Translations under genes and position numbers: made by a program
Notes under the pieces: model-generated
Databases searched by the model: none
What the model was told of the DNA's origin: nothing
What the model saw: the letters and a program-made list of their open reading frames with translations, nothing else
Assembly (NCBI RefSeq): GCF_001426585.1
Contig: NZ_LMEI01000009.1
Location: 72,694 to 136,693, forward strand
Length of the DNA stretch: 64,000 nucleotides
Origin: Streptomyces sp. Root431
GTDB lineage: Bacteria > Actinomycetota > Actinomycetes > Streptomycetales > Streptomycetaceae
Direction of reading: 5' to 3'
Shown here: positions 1-8,062 of the stretch, piece by piece
Position numbering within the stretch: position 1 is the first letter of the stretch
How the letters are laid out: each line of letters opens with the position of its first letter

Positions 1-116
1 GGCCGGCCGGTCGTACTGGCCGGCCGGCGTGGCTGCGGCCATCATGGCCCCGGAACGCACGAAAGGCCGTCCTCTCACGGATGAGAGAACGACCTCCGAC
101 CTGCGTTTCCGCATGG

Positions 117-190
<74 letters not shown>

Positions 191-243
191 ATGCTCGTCT
201 TCCGCGGGTTTTCCCCGCGTCGGCGTGCAGGAGAAACACTACC

Positions 244-3171
244 TCACTCCCGGGGGTGGGCTGACGCACGGGCAGTCACCGCTGCTGTGGCGAGTGCGTC
301 TGCGCCGCAGGTGGCGGCCAGGGTGGCCGCTCGGGCGAGGTCGGCGGGGGAGCCGGTGGCGTGGGCGAGGTCGAGGCGGGCGCGGGCCTCCTCGTAGCGG
401 GACGGGGAGGCGGCGAGGTGGCCGACGGCCCGGGTGAGGAGGTCGCGGGCCTCCGCCGGGTCCGCGAAGAGGGCGGCGCAGCGCAGGGCCTCGCCCAGGG
501 CGGTGGGGGTGCCCAGGCGTTCGGCGTGGGCCGCGGCCTCGGCGGCGATCCCGGCCGCGCGGTCCGGGTCCACGGGGGCGAGGGCCCGGGCGAGGTCGAA
601 GGACCAGGGGGCCCAGACGACGTGGTGGCGGGCGCGGCCGGTCAGCGCCTCTGCCGCCCCTTCGAGGGTGCGTACGGCGTCCTCGGCACGGCCTTCGGCG
701 AGCAGCAGCCGGCCGAGGACGCTGGGGCCGTCGGGCAGCACGATCGCGCCGGGCCAGGGCGGGCCGAAGGCGTACCGGTCGGCGACGCTCCGCGCCTCGG
801 CGGTACGGCCCCGGGCGAGGAGGGTGTCGACGAGGAGGCAGGCGGTGTCCCAGTGGACGGGAAGCCCGTCGCCGACCCGGTCGGCGAGGCGCAGCCCCTC
901 CTCCAGGTGGTGCTGGGCGCGCGGCAGGTCACCGCGGCGCCGGTGGACGAGGCCGAGGAGGGCATGGGCGAAGGCGAGGTGGGCGCCGCTCCAGCCGGAG
1001 ATCTCGAAGGCCCGGACGGCCTCGGTGAAGAGGGCCTCGGCCCGGTCGGGCCGGTCGGCGAAGACGTACGCGATGCCGGTGAGGGCCGGGATCTCGAAGC
1101 CCCAGGCCGGGTTCGTCCAGCCGAGGCCGCGGGCCGGTGCGCCGTCGACGAGGGAGCGGTCGCAGAGGCGTACGACCTCGTCGGCGGGTTCGCCGCGGAG
1201 CATCGCGTCGAAGGCCCGGACGGCGAGGAGGGCCCGCTCGGAGTTGTCGGCTCCGGTGAAGGCGGCGGTGAGCTCGGCCAGGCGGCGGGAGCGGCCGGGC
1301 CCGTCGTCCTCGGTCGCCTGGAAGCCCTCGTACATGAAGTGGGCCGCCTGGAGGCGGCGTCGGCCGGTGCCGGGCGGGGTGCGGGCCGCCTCGGCTGCGA
1401 CGGCCCGCGCGGCCTCCTGGAGCTGGTTGTTGTGGGCGAGGGCCTGCGCGAGCCGGTAGGTCGCGTCGGTGCGCAGGGTGTCGTCGAGGCCGGGCAGGGC
1501 GAGCGCGGACCGCAGGTGCAGGACGGTGGCGGCGGGTGCGGTGAGCAGGGACGCGCAGCCGAGTTCGTACAGGACCCTGGCGTACGTGTCGGGCCCCGGC
1601 GGTTCGGCGAGGGCCCGTTCCAGGCAGCGGCGGGCCGCGTCGGGGGCGCCGACGGCCAGGTGCTCGACGGCGGCGGCCCGGAGGCGGCGTACGACGTCCT
1701 CGTCGTCGTCCGGGTGCACTTCGAGGAGGTGGCGGGAGGCGGCCGCCGGTCCGTGGCCGGCCTCGGCGAGCGCCCAGGCGGCGCGCCCGTGCAGGGCGGT
1801 ACGGACGGCCGCCGGCACCGAGCCGTACACGGCGGTCGCGATGAGCGGGTGCGCGAACTCCAGGTGAGGGCTCGCGCCGCCGGTCCGTGGCGGCGGCGTG
1901 ACGATCCTGGCCCGGCGGAGCTGCTCCGTGTTGTCGGCGAGCTCCGTCGCGTCCATGCCCGTGAGCTTCGCGAGGAGGTCCGGCGTGCTGTCCGCGCCGA
2001 GGACCGCGACGGCCCAGGCGAGCCGGGTCGGGCCGCTGCCGAGCGCTTCGAGGCGCATGACGAGGCCGCCGCCGCGGGCGCCCGCGGCGAGGTTCCGGAG
2101 GAGGCCGGCCGTGCCCGCGACGGGTTCGAGCGTGCGGTCCCGGACCTTGGCGAGCAGTTCGACCGTCTCGTACGGATTGCCTGCGGTCACCGTCCACAGC
2201 TCGCGGCAGAACGGCTCGTCCGCATGGGCTCCGAGCGCTTCGCGGGCGAGCTCGGCGGTTGCCTCGGAGGTGAGGGCGTGCAGCCCGAGCGTCAGGAGGG
2301 CTCGGTCGGCCAGTCCGGTGAGGAGGGCCGCGCCGTCGGAGTTGCCGTCACCGTCGGCGTGGCCGGAGCCGTAGCCGTCGGCATGGCCGTCACCATCGGC
2401 ATGGCCGTCACCGTCGGCGTGGCTGTCGCCGTCGGCGTGGCTGTCGCCGTCGGCGTGGCTGTCGCCGTCGGCATGGCCGACGCCGTCGGCATGGCCGACG
2501 CCGTCGTTCTGGCCCGCGGTCCGGTGCCGGGATCCTCCGCCACCCGGCAGCGGGCGGTGGGCCACGACGACGAGGACCGGCAGCCGGCCGTCCTCGCGCG
2601 TCCGCGTGAAGGCGTCGAGCCAGGTCAGGGTCTCGGTGTCGGCCCAGTGCGCGTCGTCCACGAGCAGGACCGGAGGCCGGTCGCGCAGGCCGTCCGCGAG
2701 GCGGTCGAGGAGCCGGACCAGGCCGTCCCGTACGCCTTGCGGGTCGGCGGGCGCGGCCGACGGCGGGGCGAGCCCGAGCGCGGGGGCGACCAGGTCGAAG
2801 TGGTCGCCGAAGAGGTGCCGGACGCCCTCGGGGCCGTAGCCGTCCAGGGCGGGCTGGAGGAGCTGGCGGGTGAGGTGGAAGGGGACGGCGGTGAGGGTCT
2901 CGCCGCCGCGCGCGGTCAGGACGGTGCACCGGTCCCGGGCCGCGCGGTGGATCTCGGCCAGGAGCGACGTCTTGCCGACGCCCGGATCGCCCCGGAGGAC
3001 GAGGACGCCGCCCCGGGCGGGACCGCCGGCCGCGGCCCCTGCGACGAGTGCGTCGACCGCGTGGAAGGCCGCGGCGAGCTCCGGGCCGCGTTCGAGCAGG
3101 ACGCTCCGCTCCGGGCGGGCAGCGGCCGTGAACGCCCTTTCGGGCAGGGGTTGTTCGGCTTCCGACGGCAC
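244..3171 (-). CDS. Large AAA/STAND NTPase with TPR-like C-terminus, LAL-type but without a LuxR HTH
   Basis: This 975-residue protein resembles LAL/MalT-type regulators. An N-terminal NTPase has a Walker A motif GDPGVGKTS at residues 61-69 and a Walker B-like VLLVDDAHWAD at about 168-178. The C-terminal half is Ala/Leu/Arg-rich helical repeats of TPR type. LAL proteins of this length normally end in a LuxR helix-turn-helix, but this one ends in an Ala-rich helix with no HTH, close to the tRNA gene. Residues 223-280, just after the NTPase beta-strand LVVVAHRP, are a repetitive His-Asp-Gly insert. It may signal through NTP hydrolysis or be a regulator that lost its DNA-binding domain. The start at 3171 gives the first in-frame residues before the NTPase. 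Confidence 0.75.
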   Translation of the reverse strand: MPSEAEQPLPERAFTAAARPERSVLLERGPELAAAFHAVDALVAGAAAGGPARGGVLVLRGDPGVGKTSLLAEIHRAARDRCTVLTARGGETLTAVPFHLTRQLLQPALDGYGPEGVRHLFGDHFDLVAPALGLAPPSAAPADPQGVRDGLVRLLDRLADGLRDRPPVLLVDDAHWADTETLTWLDAFTRTREDGRLPVLVVVAHRPLPGGGGSRHRTAGQNDGVGHADGVGHADGDSHADGDSHADGDSHADGDGHADGDGHADGYGSGHADGDGNSDGAALLTGLADRALLTLGLHALTSEATAELAREALGAHADEPFCRELWTVTAGNPYETVELLAKVRDRTLEPVAGTAGLLRNLAAGARGGGLVMRLEALGSGPTRLAWAVAVLGADSTPDLLAKLTGMDATELADNTEQLRRARIVTPPPRTGGASPHLEFAHPLIATAVYGSVPAAVRTALHGRAAWALAEAGHGPAAASRHLLEVHPDDDEDVVRRLRAAAVEHLAVGAPDAARRCLERALAEPPGPDTYARVLYELGCASLLTAPAATVLHLRSALALPGLDDTLRTDATYRLAQALAHNNQLQEAARAVAAEAARTPPGTGRRRLQAAHFMYEGFQATEDDGPGRSRRLAELTAAFTGADNSERALLAVRAFDAMLRGEPADEVVRLCDRSLVDGAPARGLGWTNPAWGFEIPALTGIAYVFADRPDRAEALFTEAVRAFEISGWSGAHLAFAHALLGLVHRRRGDLPRAQHHLEEGLRLADRVGDGLPVHWDTACLLVDTLLARGRTAEARSVADRYAFGPPWPGAIVLPDGPSVLGRLLLAEGRAEDAVRTLEGAAEALTGRARHHVVWAPWSFDLARALAPVDPDRAAGIAAEAAAHAERLGTPTALGEALRCAALFADPAEARDLLTRAVGHLAASPSRYEEARARLDLAHATGSPADLARAATLAATCGADALATAAVTARASAHPRE
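2332..2505 (-). repeat. 18-bp minisatellite inside the NTPase gene encoding (H-A-D-G-D-G/S)n
   Basis: Roughly nine imperfect copies of an 18-bp unit (plus-strand form GTCGCCGTCGGCGTGGCT) run through codons 223-280 of the gene at 244-3171. They stay in frame and encode HADGDS, HADGDG and variants. Central copies are nearly identical while edge copies are diverged, as expected of slippage-driven expansion. Confidence 0.9.
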
Positions 3172-3304
3172 CGGCTACTCACTCCCCCACAAGAGCTACG
3201 GGCACGACGCGGCCCGCCTGGGCCGCGCGACCCACACGGCCCCCGCGAAACGTCGGGCCGACGAGCCTACCGCCCCTGATCCTCCCGGGGGCGACAATGG
3301 ACGG

Positions 3305-3808
3305 GTGAACCGGACGACGAGGGATCGCGACGAGGAGGGCCGGGCGCGGAACGCGCGCCCCCGCGACGGGCTCGGCCGGCCGCTGCCGCACGGGGCGGAG
3401 GGAGTGGCCCGGCAGCCCGAGGGCGTCGTGCGCACGCCCGACGAGACCCTGCGCGAGGCGCAGCGGCTCCTGGACGCCGGGATGCCCTTCCACGCCCACG
3501 AGGTCTTCGAGGACGCCTGGAAGTCGGGGCCGGAGGCGGAACGCGACCTGTGGCAGGGGCTCGCGCAGCTCGCGGTCGGCCTGACGCACGCCGCACGCGG
3601 CAACCGGGAGGGCGGGGCGCGACTGCTGCGCCGGGGCGCCGACCGGCTCACGAGCGCGCGCGAGGGAACGCCGGACCGGAGTGCTTACGGGATCGATGTC
3701 GGCGGACTCGTCGCGTGGGCGCGGGAGTTGTCCGACCGGATCGAAGGGACCGGCACGGAGGTCGACGCGGCGGCGGAGGCGCCTCGCCTGCGCAGAACCG
3801 GCGCGTGA
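3305..3808 (+). CDS. DUF309 family protein
   Basis: The protein has 167 residues. An Arg/Asp-rich N-terminus is followed by an all-helical DUF309 domain at about residues 50-150, with the characteristic DAGMPFHAHEVFEDAW and LWQGLAQLAVGLTHAARGN segments carrying conserved His, Glu and Asp. The biochemical role of the family is not established. The GTG at 3305 is chosen because the start of the conserved DRDEEGRARNARPRDG segment follows it directly; the open frame further upstream is a shadow of the opposite-strand NTPase gene. It converges with the DUF488 gene ending at 3815. Confidence 0.8.
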   Translation: MNRTTRDRDEEGRARNARPRDGLGRPLPHGAEGVARQPEGVVRTPDETLREAQRLLDAGMPFHAHEVFEDAWKSGPEAERDLWQGLAQLAVGLTHAARGNREGGARLLRRGADRLTSAREGTPDRSAYGIDVGGLVAWARELSDRIEGTGTEVDAAAEAPRLRRTGA

Positions 3809-3814
3809 TCCTCT

Positions 3815-4192
3815 CTACTCCCCTGCCCGTCGGGCGAGTTCGCGTTCGAGCACTGATGTGTGGCTGACCGAGGGGTCCTTGGCCGCCGTGAGGAGGGTGA
3901 CGGTCTCCCGGGCGGCGAGGTCCCTGAGCCGTTCGAGGGCCGCCGCGGCCTCGGGGGCGGCGAGTTCGGCCTCGTACCGCCGACAGAACTCCGCGTACTC
4001 GCCCTCGGGGCCGTGGTACCAGCGGCGCAGCTCGGTGGAGGGCGTCAGGGCCTTCGGCCACTCGTCGATGCGGGCGTCCGTCTTGGCGAGTCCGCGCGGC
4101 CAGAGCCGGTCGACGAGGACACGGACGCCGTCGTCGGGCGACGGGGTCTCGTAGATCCGGCGGACACGGACGTCGGGGGTGCTCGCGCGCAT
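3815..4192 (-). CDS. DUF488 family protein
   Basis: The protein has 125 residues. It shows the DUF488 signature VRRIYETPSPDDGVRVLVDR near the N-terminus, WPRGLAKTDARIDEW at about 31-45, the central LRRWYHGPEGEYAEFCRRY, and TVTLLTAAKDPSVSH near the end. The family has no proven catalytic function; the conserved pattern resembles that of Cys/Arg phosphatase-like folds. The ATG at 4192 has a good ribosome-binding site (CTGGAGGC) just upstream. It lies 29 bp downstream of the tetR gene on the same strand, so the two may be co-transcribed. Confidence 0.85.
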   Translation of the reverse strand: MRASTPDVRVRRIYETPSPDDGVRVLVDRLWPRGLAKTDARIDEWPKALTPSTELRRWYHGPEGEYAEFCRRYEAELAAPEAAAALERLRDLAARETVTLLTAAKDPSVSHTSVLERELARRAGE

Positions 4193-4221
4193 GCCTCCAG
4201 GGTGCCGGACGGACCGGGTGC

Positions 4222-4824
4222 TCACCTCTCGGCGCGCAGCGCCGGAAGGAGGACGGCGTCCACGAAGCCGCGCATGGTCGAGGTCTCGGCGAAGCGCTCC
4301 TCGAAGATCCGCTCGATGCGGAGCATGCCCATGAAGCAGGGGGCGACGAAGGCGATCGCGGGGTTGTCGGCGGCGACCTCGCCCCGCTCGACGGCGCGCG
4401 CCACGACCGCGTCGATGGCCGCGACCTCGGGGGCGATGACGGTCTCGCGGAGGGCGGCGCGCAGGTCGGGGTGCTGGACGTAGGCCTGGGCGACGGCCTC
4501 CATGAGCTCGGCGTCGCGCTCGCGGTGGGATGCGGCGACGCGGGCGGCCTCGCGCAGGTCGCCGGCGAGGGTGCCGGTGTCGATGCCGGTGAAGACGGTG
4601 CAGCGGCGCTGGGCCAGGGCGGCGGTGACGAGCTGCGGCTTCGTGCCCCACTGGCGGTAGAGGGTGGCCTTGCCGCACTTGGTGCGGGCCGCGACGCCCT
4701 CCATGGTCACCGAGTCGTAGCCGCCCTCTCTGAGGAGGCAGATCACCGCGTCGTACAGCTCCGTCTCACGCTCCGGCGTGATCTTGCTGCGACGGGCGGC
4801 GGCGGTCGCGGCCTGTGTGGACAT
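4222..4824 (-). CDS. TetR family transcriptional regulator
   Basis: The protein has 200 residues. An N-terminal TetR helix-turn-helix occupies about residues 15-60 (ELYDAVICLLREGGYDSVTM then TKCGKATLYRQWGTKPQLV), followed by a helical ligand-binding domain resembling the TetR_C_11-like class. The ATG at 4824 follows a GGGAGGATTCG ribosome-binding site; the longer open frame reaching 4935 would run through the operator and is rejected. The gene is divergent from the PAP2-DMT pair. The 22-bp palindrome in the shared promoter region is the likely autoregulatory operator. Its ligand is unknown, but the partner genes suggest a lipid or membrane-active compound. Confidence 0.9.
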   Translation of the reverse strand: MSTQAATAAARRSKITPERETELYDAVICLLREGGYDSVTMEGVAARTKCGKATLYRQWGTKPQLVTAALAQRRCTVFTGIDTGTLAGDLREAARVAASHRERDAELMEAVAQAYVQHPDLRAALRETVIAPEVAAIDAVVARAVERGEVAADNPAIAFVAPCFMGMLRIERIFEERFAETSTMRGFVDAVLLPALRAER

Positions 4825-4877
4825 CGAATCCTCCCGGACACCTCTGTCTCTGCACATACGAGAGTAGGGGGTGCACA

Positions 4878-4932
4878 ATCGAGACGCAAACGTATCGAGA
4901 CGCTTGCGTCTCGATCGAATCGGATCTAGGCT
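4878..4932 (+). promoter_or_regulatory. TetR operator palindrome overlapping the PAP2-DMT promoter
   Basis: ATCGAGACGC-TT-GCGTCTCGAT (4894-4915) is a perfect 10-bp-arm palindrome, and a third half-site ATCGAGACGC lies at 4878-4887. A plus-strand promoter candidate, TTGCGT (4904-4909), a 17-nt spacer and TAGGCT (4927-4932), has its -35 box in the centre of the palindrome. Bound repressor would therefore block the PAP2 promoter and probably the divergent tetR promoter. Confidence 0.75.
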
Positions 4933-4975
4933 CACTCCGTTTGCTGCCGGTTTGACGGATTAGAGGGGCCGCGCG

Positions 4976-5923
4976 ATGGCTGCCGGGATACGCGGGACAC
5001 GAGGACGACGTCCTCCAGGACCGGGGACGACGGCTACCCCCGGCCCCGGTGAGCCCGAAGGCCGCGAGGAAGCCGAAGACCCGGCCGGAGGTCGGGACGA
5101 CAGCCGGGCCGGAGGTCGGAACGACGGCCGGGACGACGGCCGGGCCGGGGGTCGCGAGAAGGTCGCGAGACCGCCGCTCCTGCGCGAGTTCGTGCTCGTC
5201 ACCGCGCTCTTCCTCGTCTACAAGTTCGGTCGGCTCGTCGCCAACGGCCACGAGGCCCGCGCCTTCCGCAACGCCGACCTCGTCTGGGACGCCGAGCGCG
5301 CACTCCACCTCCCGGGCGAGGGAACGATCCAGCAGCTGCTGATGCACGGCGAACCCCTCATCCGGGCCGCCAACACCTACTACGCGGCCGTGCACTTCCC
5401 GGCCACCATCGCCTTCCTCTGCTGGCTGTACTGGCGCCGCCCCGCCCACTACGTGTGGTCGCGCCGCGTCCTCGCGCTCGTCACCGGCGCCGCGCTCGCG
5501 CTGCACCTCCTGATGCCGCTCGCTCCGCCGCGGATGCTCGCCGCCACCGGCCTCGTCGACACGGCACGGGTCTACGGCCCGTCCGTGTACGGCGCCACTC
5601 CCGAAGCGGACTCGATGGCGAACCAGTTCGCCGCGATGCCGTCCCTGCACTTCGGCTGGGCCCTGATGGTCGCGATCGGCCTGATCGCCGCGACCCGCTC
5701 CCGCTGGCGCGTGCTGTGGCTGCTGCACCCGCTGCTCACCCTGCTCGTGATCGTCGGCACCGCCAACCACTACTGGTTCGACGCGCTGGCCGCCGCCGCG
5801 CTCCTCGGCCTCGCGCTGCTCGCCGTCCGGGCCCCGGACCGCAGCGGTACGGCGCCGCCGACCCCGCCGACCGTGCCCCACCAGCGCCGGACGAGCACCC
5901 TCCCGGCCGGAGCCCTGCGATGA
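4976..5923 (+). CDS. PAP2 superfamily membrane phosphatase
   Basis: The protein has 315 residues. A disordered, Gly/Asp/Arg-rich N-terminal tail of about 65 residues precedes a multi-pass membrane domain. The PAP2 motifs visible are AMPSLHFGW (SxxH) and GTANHYWFD (SRxxxxxHxxxD-like), as in the bacterial PAP2/inositol-phosphorylceramide-synthase-like subgroup. It probably removes or transfers phosphate or a phospho-headgroup on a lipid at the membrane. It overlaps the next gene by 4 nt (ATGA), so the two are translationally coupled. The tail contains a short repeat (GRDD/GRAGGR). TetR control is inferred from the operator upstream. Confidence 0.85.
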   Translation: MAAGIRGTRGRRPPGPGTTATPGPGEPEGREEAEDPAGGRDDSRAGGRNDGRDDGRAGGREKVARPPLLREFVLVTALFLVYKFGRLVANGHEARAFRNADLVWDAERALHLPGEGTIQQLLMHGEPLIRAANTYYAAVHFPATIAFLCWLYWRRPAHYVWSRRVLALVTGAALALHLLMPLAPPRMLAATGLVDTARVYGPSVYGATPEADSMANQFAAMPSLHFGWALMVAIGLIAATRSRWRVLWLLHPLLTLLVIVGTANHYWFDALAAAALLGLALLAVRAPDRSGTAPPTPPTVPHQRRTSTLPAGALR

Positions 5924-6984
5924 GCCCCGTCGCCGGCACCGTCCTCGCGGTGCTCCTCTCCCTCGTCTCCGCCGCCGGGTACGCGCTCGCCGCCGTGGCC
6001 CAGGCGCGGCTTGCCGCCTCCTCGGCCCCGGCCGGACGCGGAGCGCTCCGCGCGCTCCTGGCCCGCGGGCAGTGGTGGTGGGCGGTCGGTCTGAACGCCG
6101 CCGGAGCCCTCGCGCATGTGGCGGCCCTGCACTACGGGCCGCTGACCCTGGTCCAGCCGCTCGGCGCCCTGACGCTCGTGGCGGCGCTGCCGCTCGGCGC
6201 GTACTGCGCGCGCCGGCGCGTGACCCGGACCGAGTGGCGCGGAGCGCTGCTGACCCTGGGCGGGCTCGTCGGCCTGGTCGCGATGACCGGTCCCGCCGCG
6301 CCCGGCGAGGCCCTCAGCCTGCGCGAGGCCCTGATCGTCGCCGCGGCGACGGCGCTCCTGATCGCCGCACTGGCCTCGGGCCGACTGTCGCACGGACGCG
6401 GCACCGAGGGCGGCGGCAAGAGCGGCAAGGGCGGTCGCGGGCTCGGGCACGCGACGGCATCGGGCATCGCGTCCGGCGTCGGCTCCGCCCTGACGCAGAC
6501 CCTGACGGCCGCGCTCGCGCTCGAACTTCCGGGCAAGGAACCCGTCTGGTGGCAGACCGCGGTGCTCGCGATCCTCATCTCGGGCTTCGCCGTGGGCGGG
6601 CTCCTGCTCTCGCAGGCCGCCTACCGGGGCGGGCTCGCGGCGCCGCTGGCCGTCGTCAACCTGTCCAACCCGGCGGCCGCCGCGATCATCGGCGTGGCCC
6701 TGCTCGGTGAGACGTTCCGGGCGGGCGCGTGGGGCTGGCCGATCGCGGCCGCCGCGTCGCTGGTCGCGGCGCGGGGCGTGGTGCTCCTGACGAAGGGCGG
6801 CGCGCCGGCTCCCGAGGCGGCCCCGGTCCCGTCGACCGTCGTGGCGGAGTCCCGGCCGGTGTCGCCGCCCCGGCCGGCCACCGACCTCACCGCGTTCCCC
6901 GTCCCGGCGCCCCTCTCTGCACCCCTTCCCCTCCCGCTCTCCGTCCCGGAGGTGGAGCCGGCTCGCGCGTCGGTCCGCGGCTGA
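5920..6984 (+). CDS. DMT superfamily (EamA-like) transporter
   Basis: The protein has 354 residues with about nine or ten hydrophobic helices. The first (TVLAVLLSLVSAAGYALAAV) begins at once after the start. Paired halves include QPLGALTLVAALPLGA and NLSNPAAAAIIGVALLGE, the typical conserved ends of DMT repeats. A Gly/Lys-rich loop lies between the halves and a Pro-rich tail of about 70 residues follows the last helix. The start ATG at 5920 overlaps the PAP2 stop, which argues for a joint function such as lipid or drug movement. The substrate cannot be read from the sequence. Confidence 0.85.
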   Translation: MSPVAGTVLAVLLSLVSAAGYALAAVAQARLAASSAPAGRGALRALLARGQWWWAVGLNAAGALAHVAALHYGPLTLVQPLGALTLVAALPLGAYCARRRVTRTEWRGALLTLGGLVGLVAMTGPAAPGEALSLREALIVAAATALLIAALASGRLSHGRGTEGGGKSGKGGRGLGHATASGIASGVGSALTQTLTAALALELPGKEPVWWQTAVLAILISGFAVGGLLLSQAAYRGGLAAPLAVVNLSNPAAAAIIGVALLGETFRAGAWGWPIAAAASLVAARGVVLLTKGGAPAPEAAPVPSTVVAESRPVSPPRPATDLTAFPVPAPLSAPLPLPLSVPEVEPARASVRG

Positions 6985-6997
6985 CCCTTTCGTCACA

Positions 6998-7051
6998 TTG
7001 ACGTAAACGCCGGAAACCCCCTATCGTCAGCATGACGACAAGGGGGTTTCC
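6998..7051 (+). promoter_or_regulatory. Promoter and long imperfect palindrome before the SPFH gene
   Basis: TTGACG (6998-7003), an 18-nt spacer and TATCGT (7022-7027) form a good sigma-70-type promoter with the start point near 7034. The region 7012-7051 is an imperfect inverted repeat: GGAAACCCCCTATCGTCA pairs with TGACGACAAGGGGGTTTCC around a 3-nt centre. The palindrome covers the -10 box and the transcript start, and its right arm contains the ribosome-binding site AAGGGGG directly before the ATG. It is probably a repressor operator. Confidence 0.65.
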
Positions 7052-8062
7052 ATGGCTGACATCACCCGGCGGTCCGGCTGGCGCCATCTGCGCTCCGCGC
7101 CCACCGCCCACATCCGCCACCAGCGCCGCGGACAGCTCGTCCACGACGGCGAAGGGCTGAGCTTCTGGTTCCGGCCGCGTACCGCCGCCCTCTCCGAGGT
7201 TCCCGTGAACGACCGGGAGCTGGCGATGGCGTTCCACGCCCGCACGGCCGACTTCCAGGACGTGAGCGTGCAGTCCACCGTCACGTACCGGATCGGCGAC
7301 CCGGCGGCCGCGGCCACCCGGCTCGACTTCTCGATCGACCCCGACACCGGCGCCTGGCGCGGTACGCCGCTGGAGCAGATCGCCACCCTCCTCACCGAGA
7401 CCGCCCAGCAGCACGCCCTCGACGTCCTCGCCCGCACCACCCTCGCGGCGGCGCTCGTCGACGGGGTGGCGGCGGTGCGCGACCGGATCTCGGACGGCCT
7501 CGCGGCCGAACCGCGCCTGCCGGACACCGGTATCGAACTGGTCGCGGTCCGGGTGGTGGCGATCCGGCCCGAACCGGAGGTCGAGCGCGCCCTGCGCACC
7601 CCCGCCCGCGAGCAGATCCAGCAGGAGGCGGACCGCGCCACCTACGAACGCCGGGCCGTGGCGGTCGAACGCGAACGCGCCATCGCCGAGAACGAGCTCG
7701 CCAGCAAGATCGAGCTGGCCCGCCAGGAGGAGCGGCTCGTCGAGCAGCGCGGCACCAACGCGCGCCGCGAGGCCGAGGAGAGCGCCGCCGCCGACGCCGT
7801 ACGCGCCGAGGCCGAGGCCGTACGGAAGGTCAGGCTCGCCCGGGCCGAGGCCGAGGCGGCGCGCGTGGTCGGCGAGGCGCGCGCGGGCGCGCAGTCGGCG
7901 TGGCTGCGGGCGCACGGGGAGGCCGAGCCGGCGACGCTGCACGCCCTGGCCGTGACCCGGGCCGCCGAGAACCTGCCCCGCATCGAGCACCTCACGCTCT
8001 CCCCCGACGTGCTGACCGGGCTCCTCGCGAAGCTGGGCGGCGAGGGCGGGGCCCGGTCGTGA
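7052..8062 (+). CDS. SPFH/Band 7 domain protein
   Basis: The protein has 336 residues. An SPFH (stomatin/prohibitin/flotillin) fold covers about residues 20-180, with the usual QSTVTYRIGDP strand and the RDRISDGLAAEPRLPDTGIELVAVRV segment. A long charged coiled coil rich in Ala, Glu and Arg follows at about 185-280. No N-terminal membrane helix or signal peptide is present, so it would be cytosolic or peripherally membrane-bound, probably oligomeric. It overlaps the next gene by 4 nt (GTGA). The start is fixed by the ATG immediately after AAGGGGGTTTCC. Actinobacterial SPFH proteins of this type are poorly studied. Confidence 0.85.
   Translation: MADITRRSGWRHLRSAPTAHIRHQRRGQLVHDGEGLSFWFRPRTAALSEVPVNDRELAMAFHARTADFQDVSVQSTVTYRIGDPAAAATRLDFSIDPDTGAWRGTPLEQIATLLTETAQQHALDVLARTTLAAALVDGVAAVRDRISDGLAAEPRLPDTGIELVAVRVVAIRPEPEVERALRTPAREQIQQEADRATYERRAVAVERERAIAENELASKIELARQEERLVEQRGTNARREAEESAAADAVRAEAEAVRKVRLARAEAEAARVVGEARAGAQSAWLRAHGEAEPATLHALAVTRAAENLPRIEHLTLSPDVLTGLLAKLGGEGGARS

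Noticed and set aside
361..3279. Long plus-strand open frame opposite the NTPase gene
   Set aside because: It is the antisense shadow of the GC-rich minus-strand gene; no domain is readable and it runs through the minisatellite in a meaningless frame.
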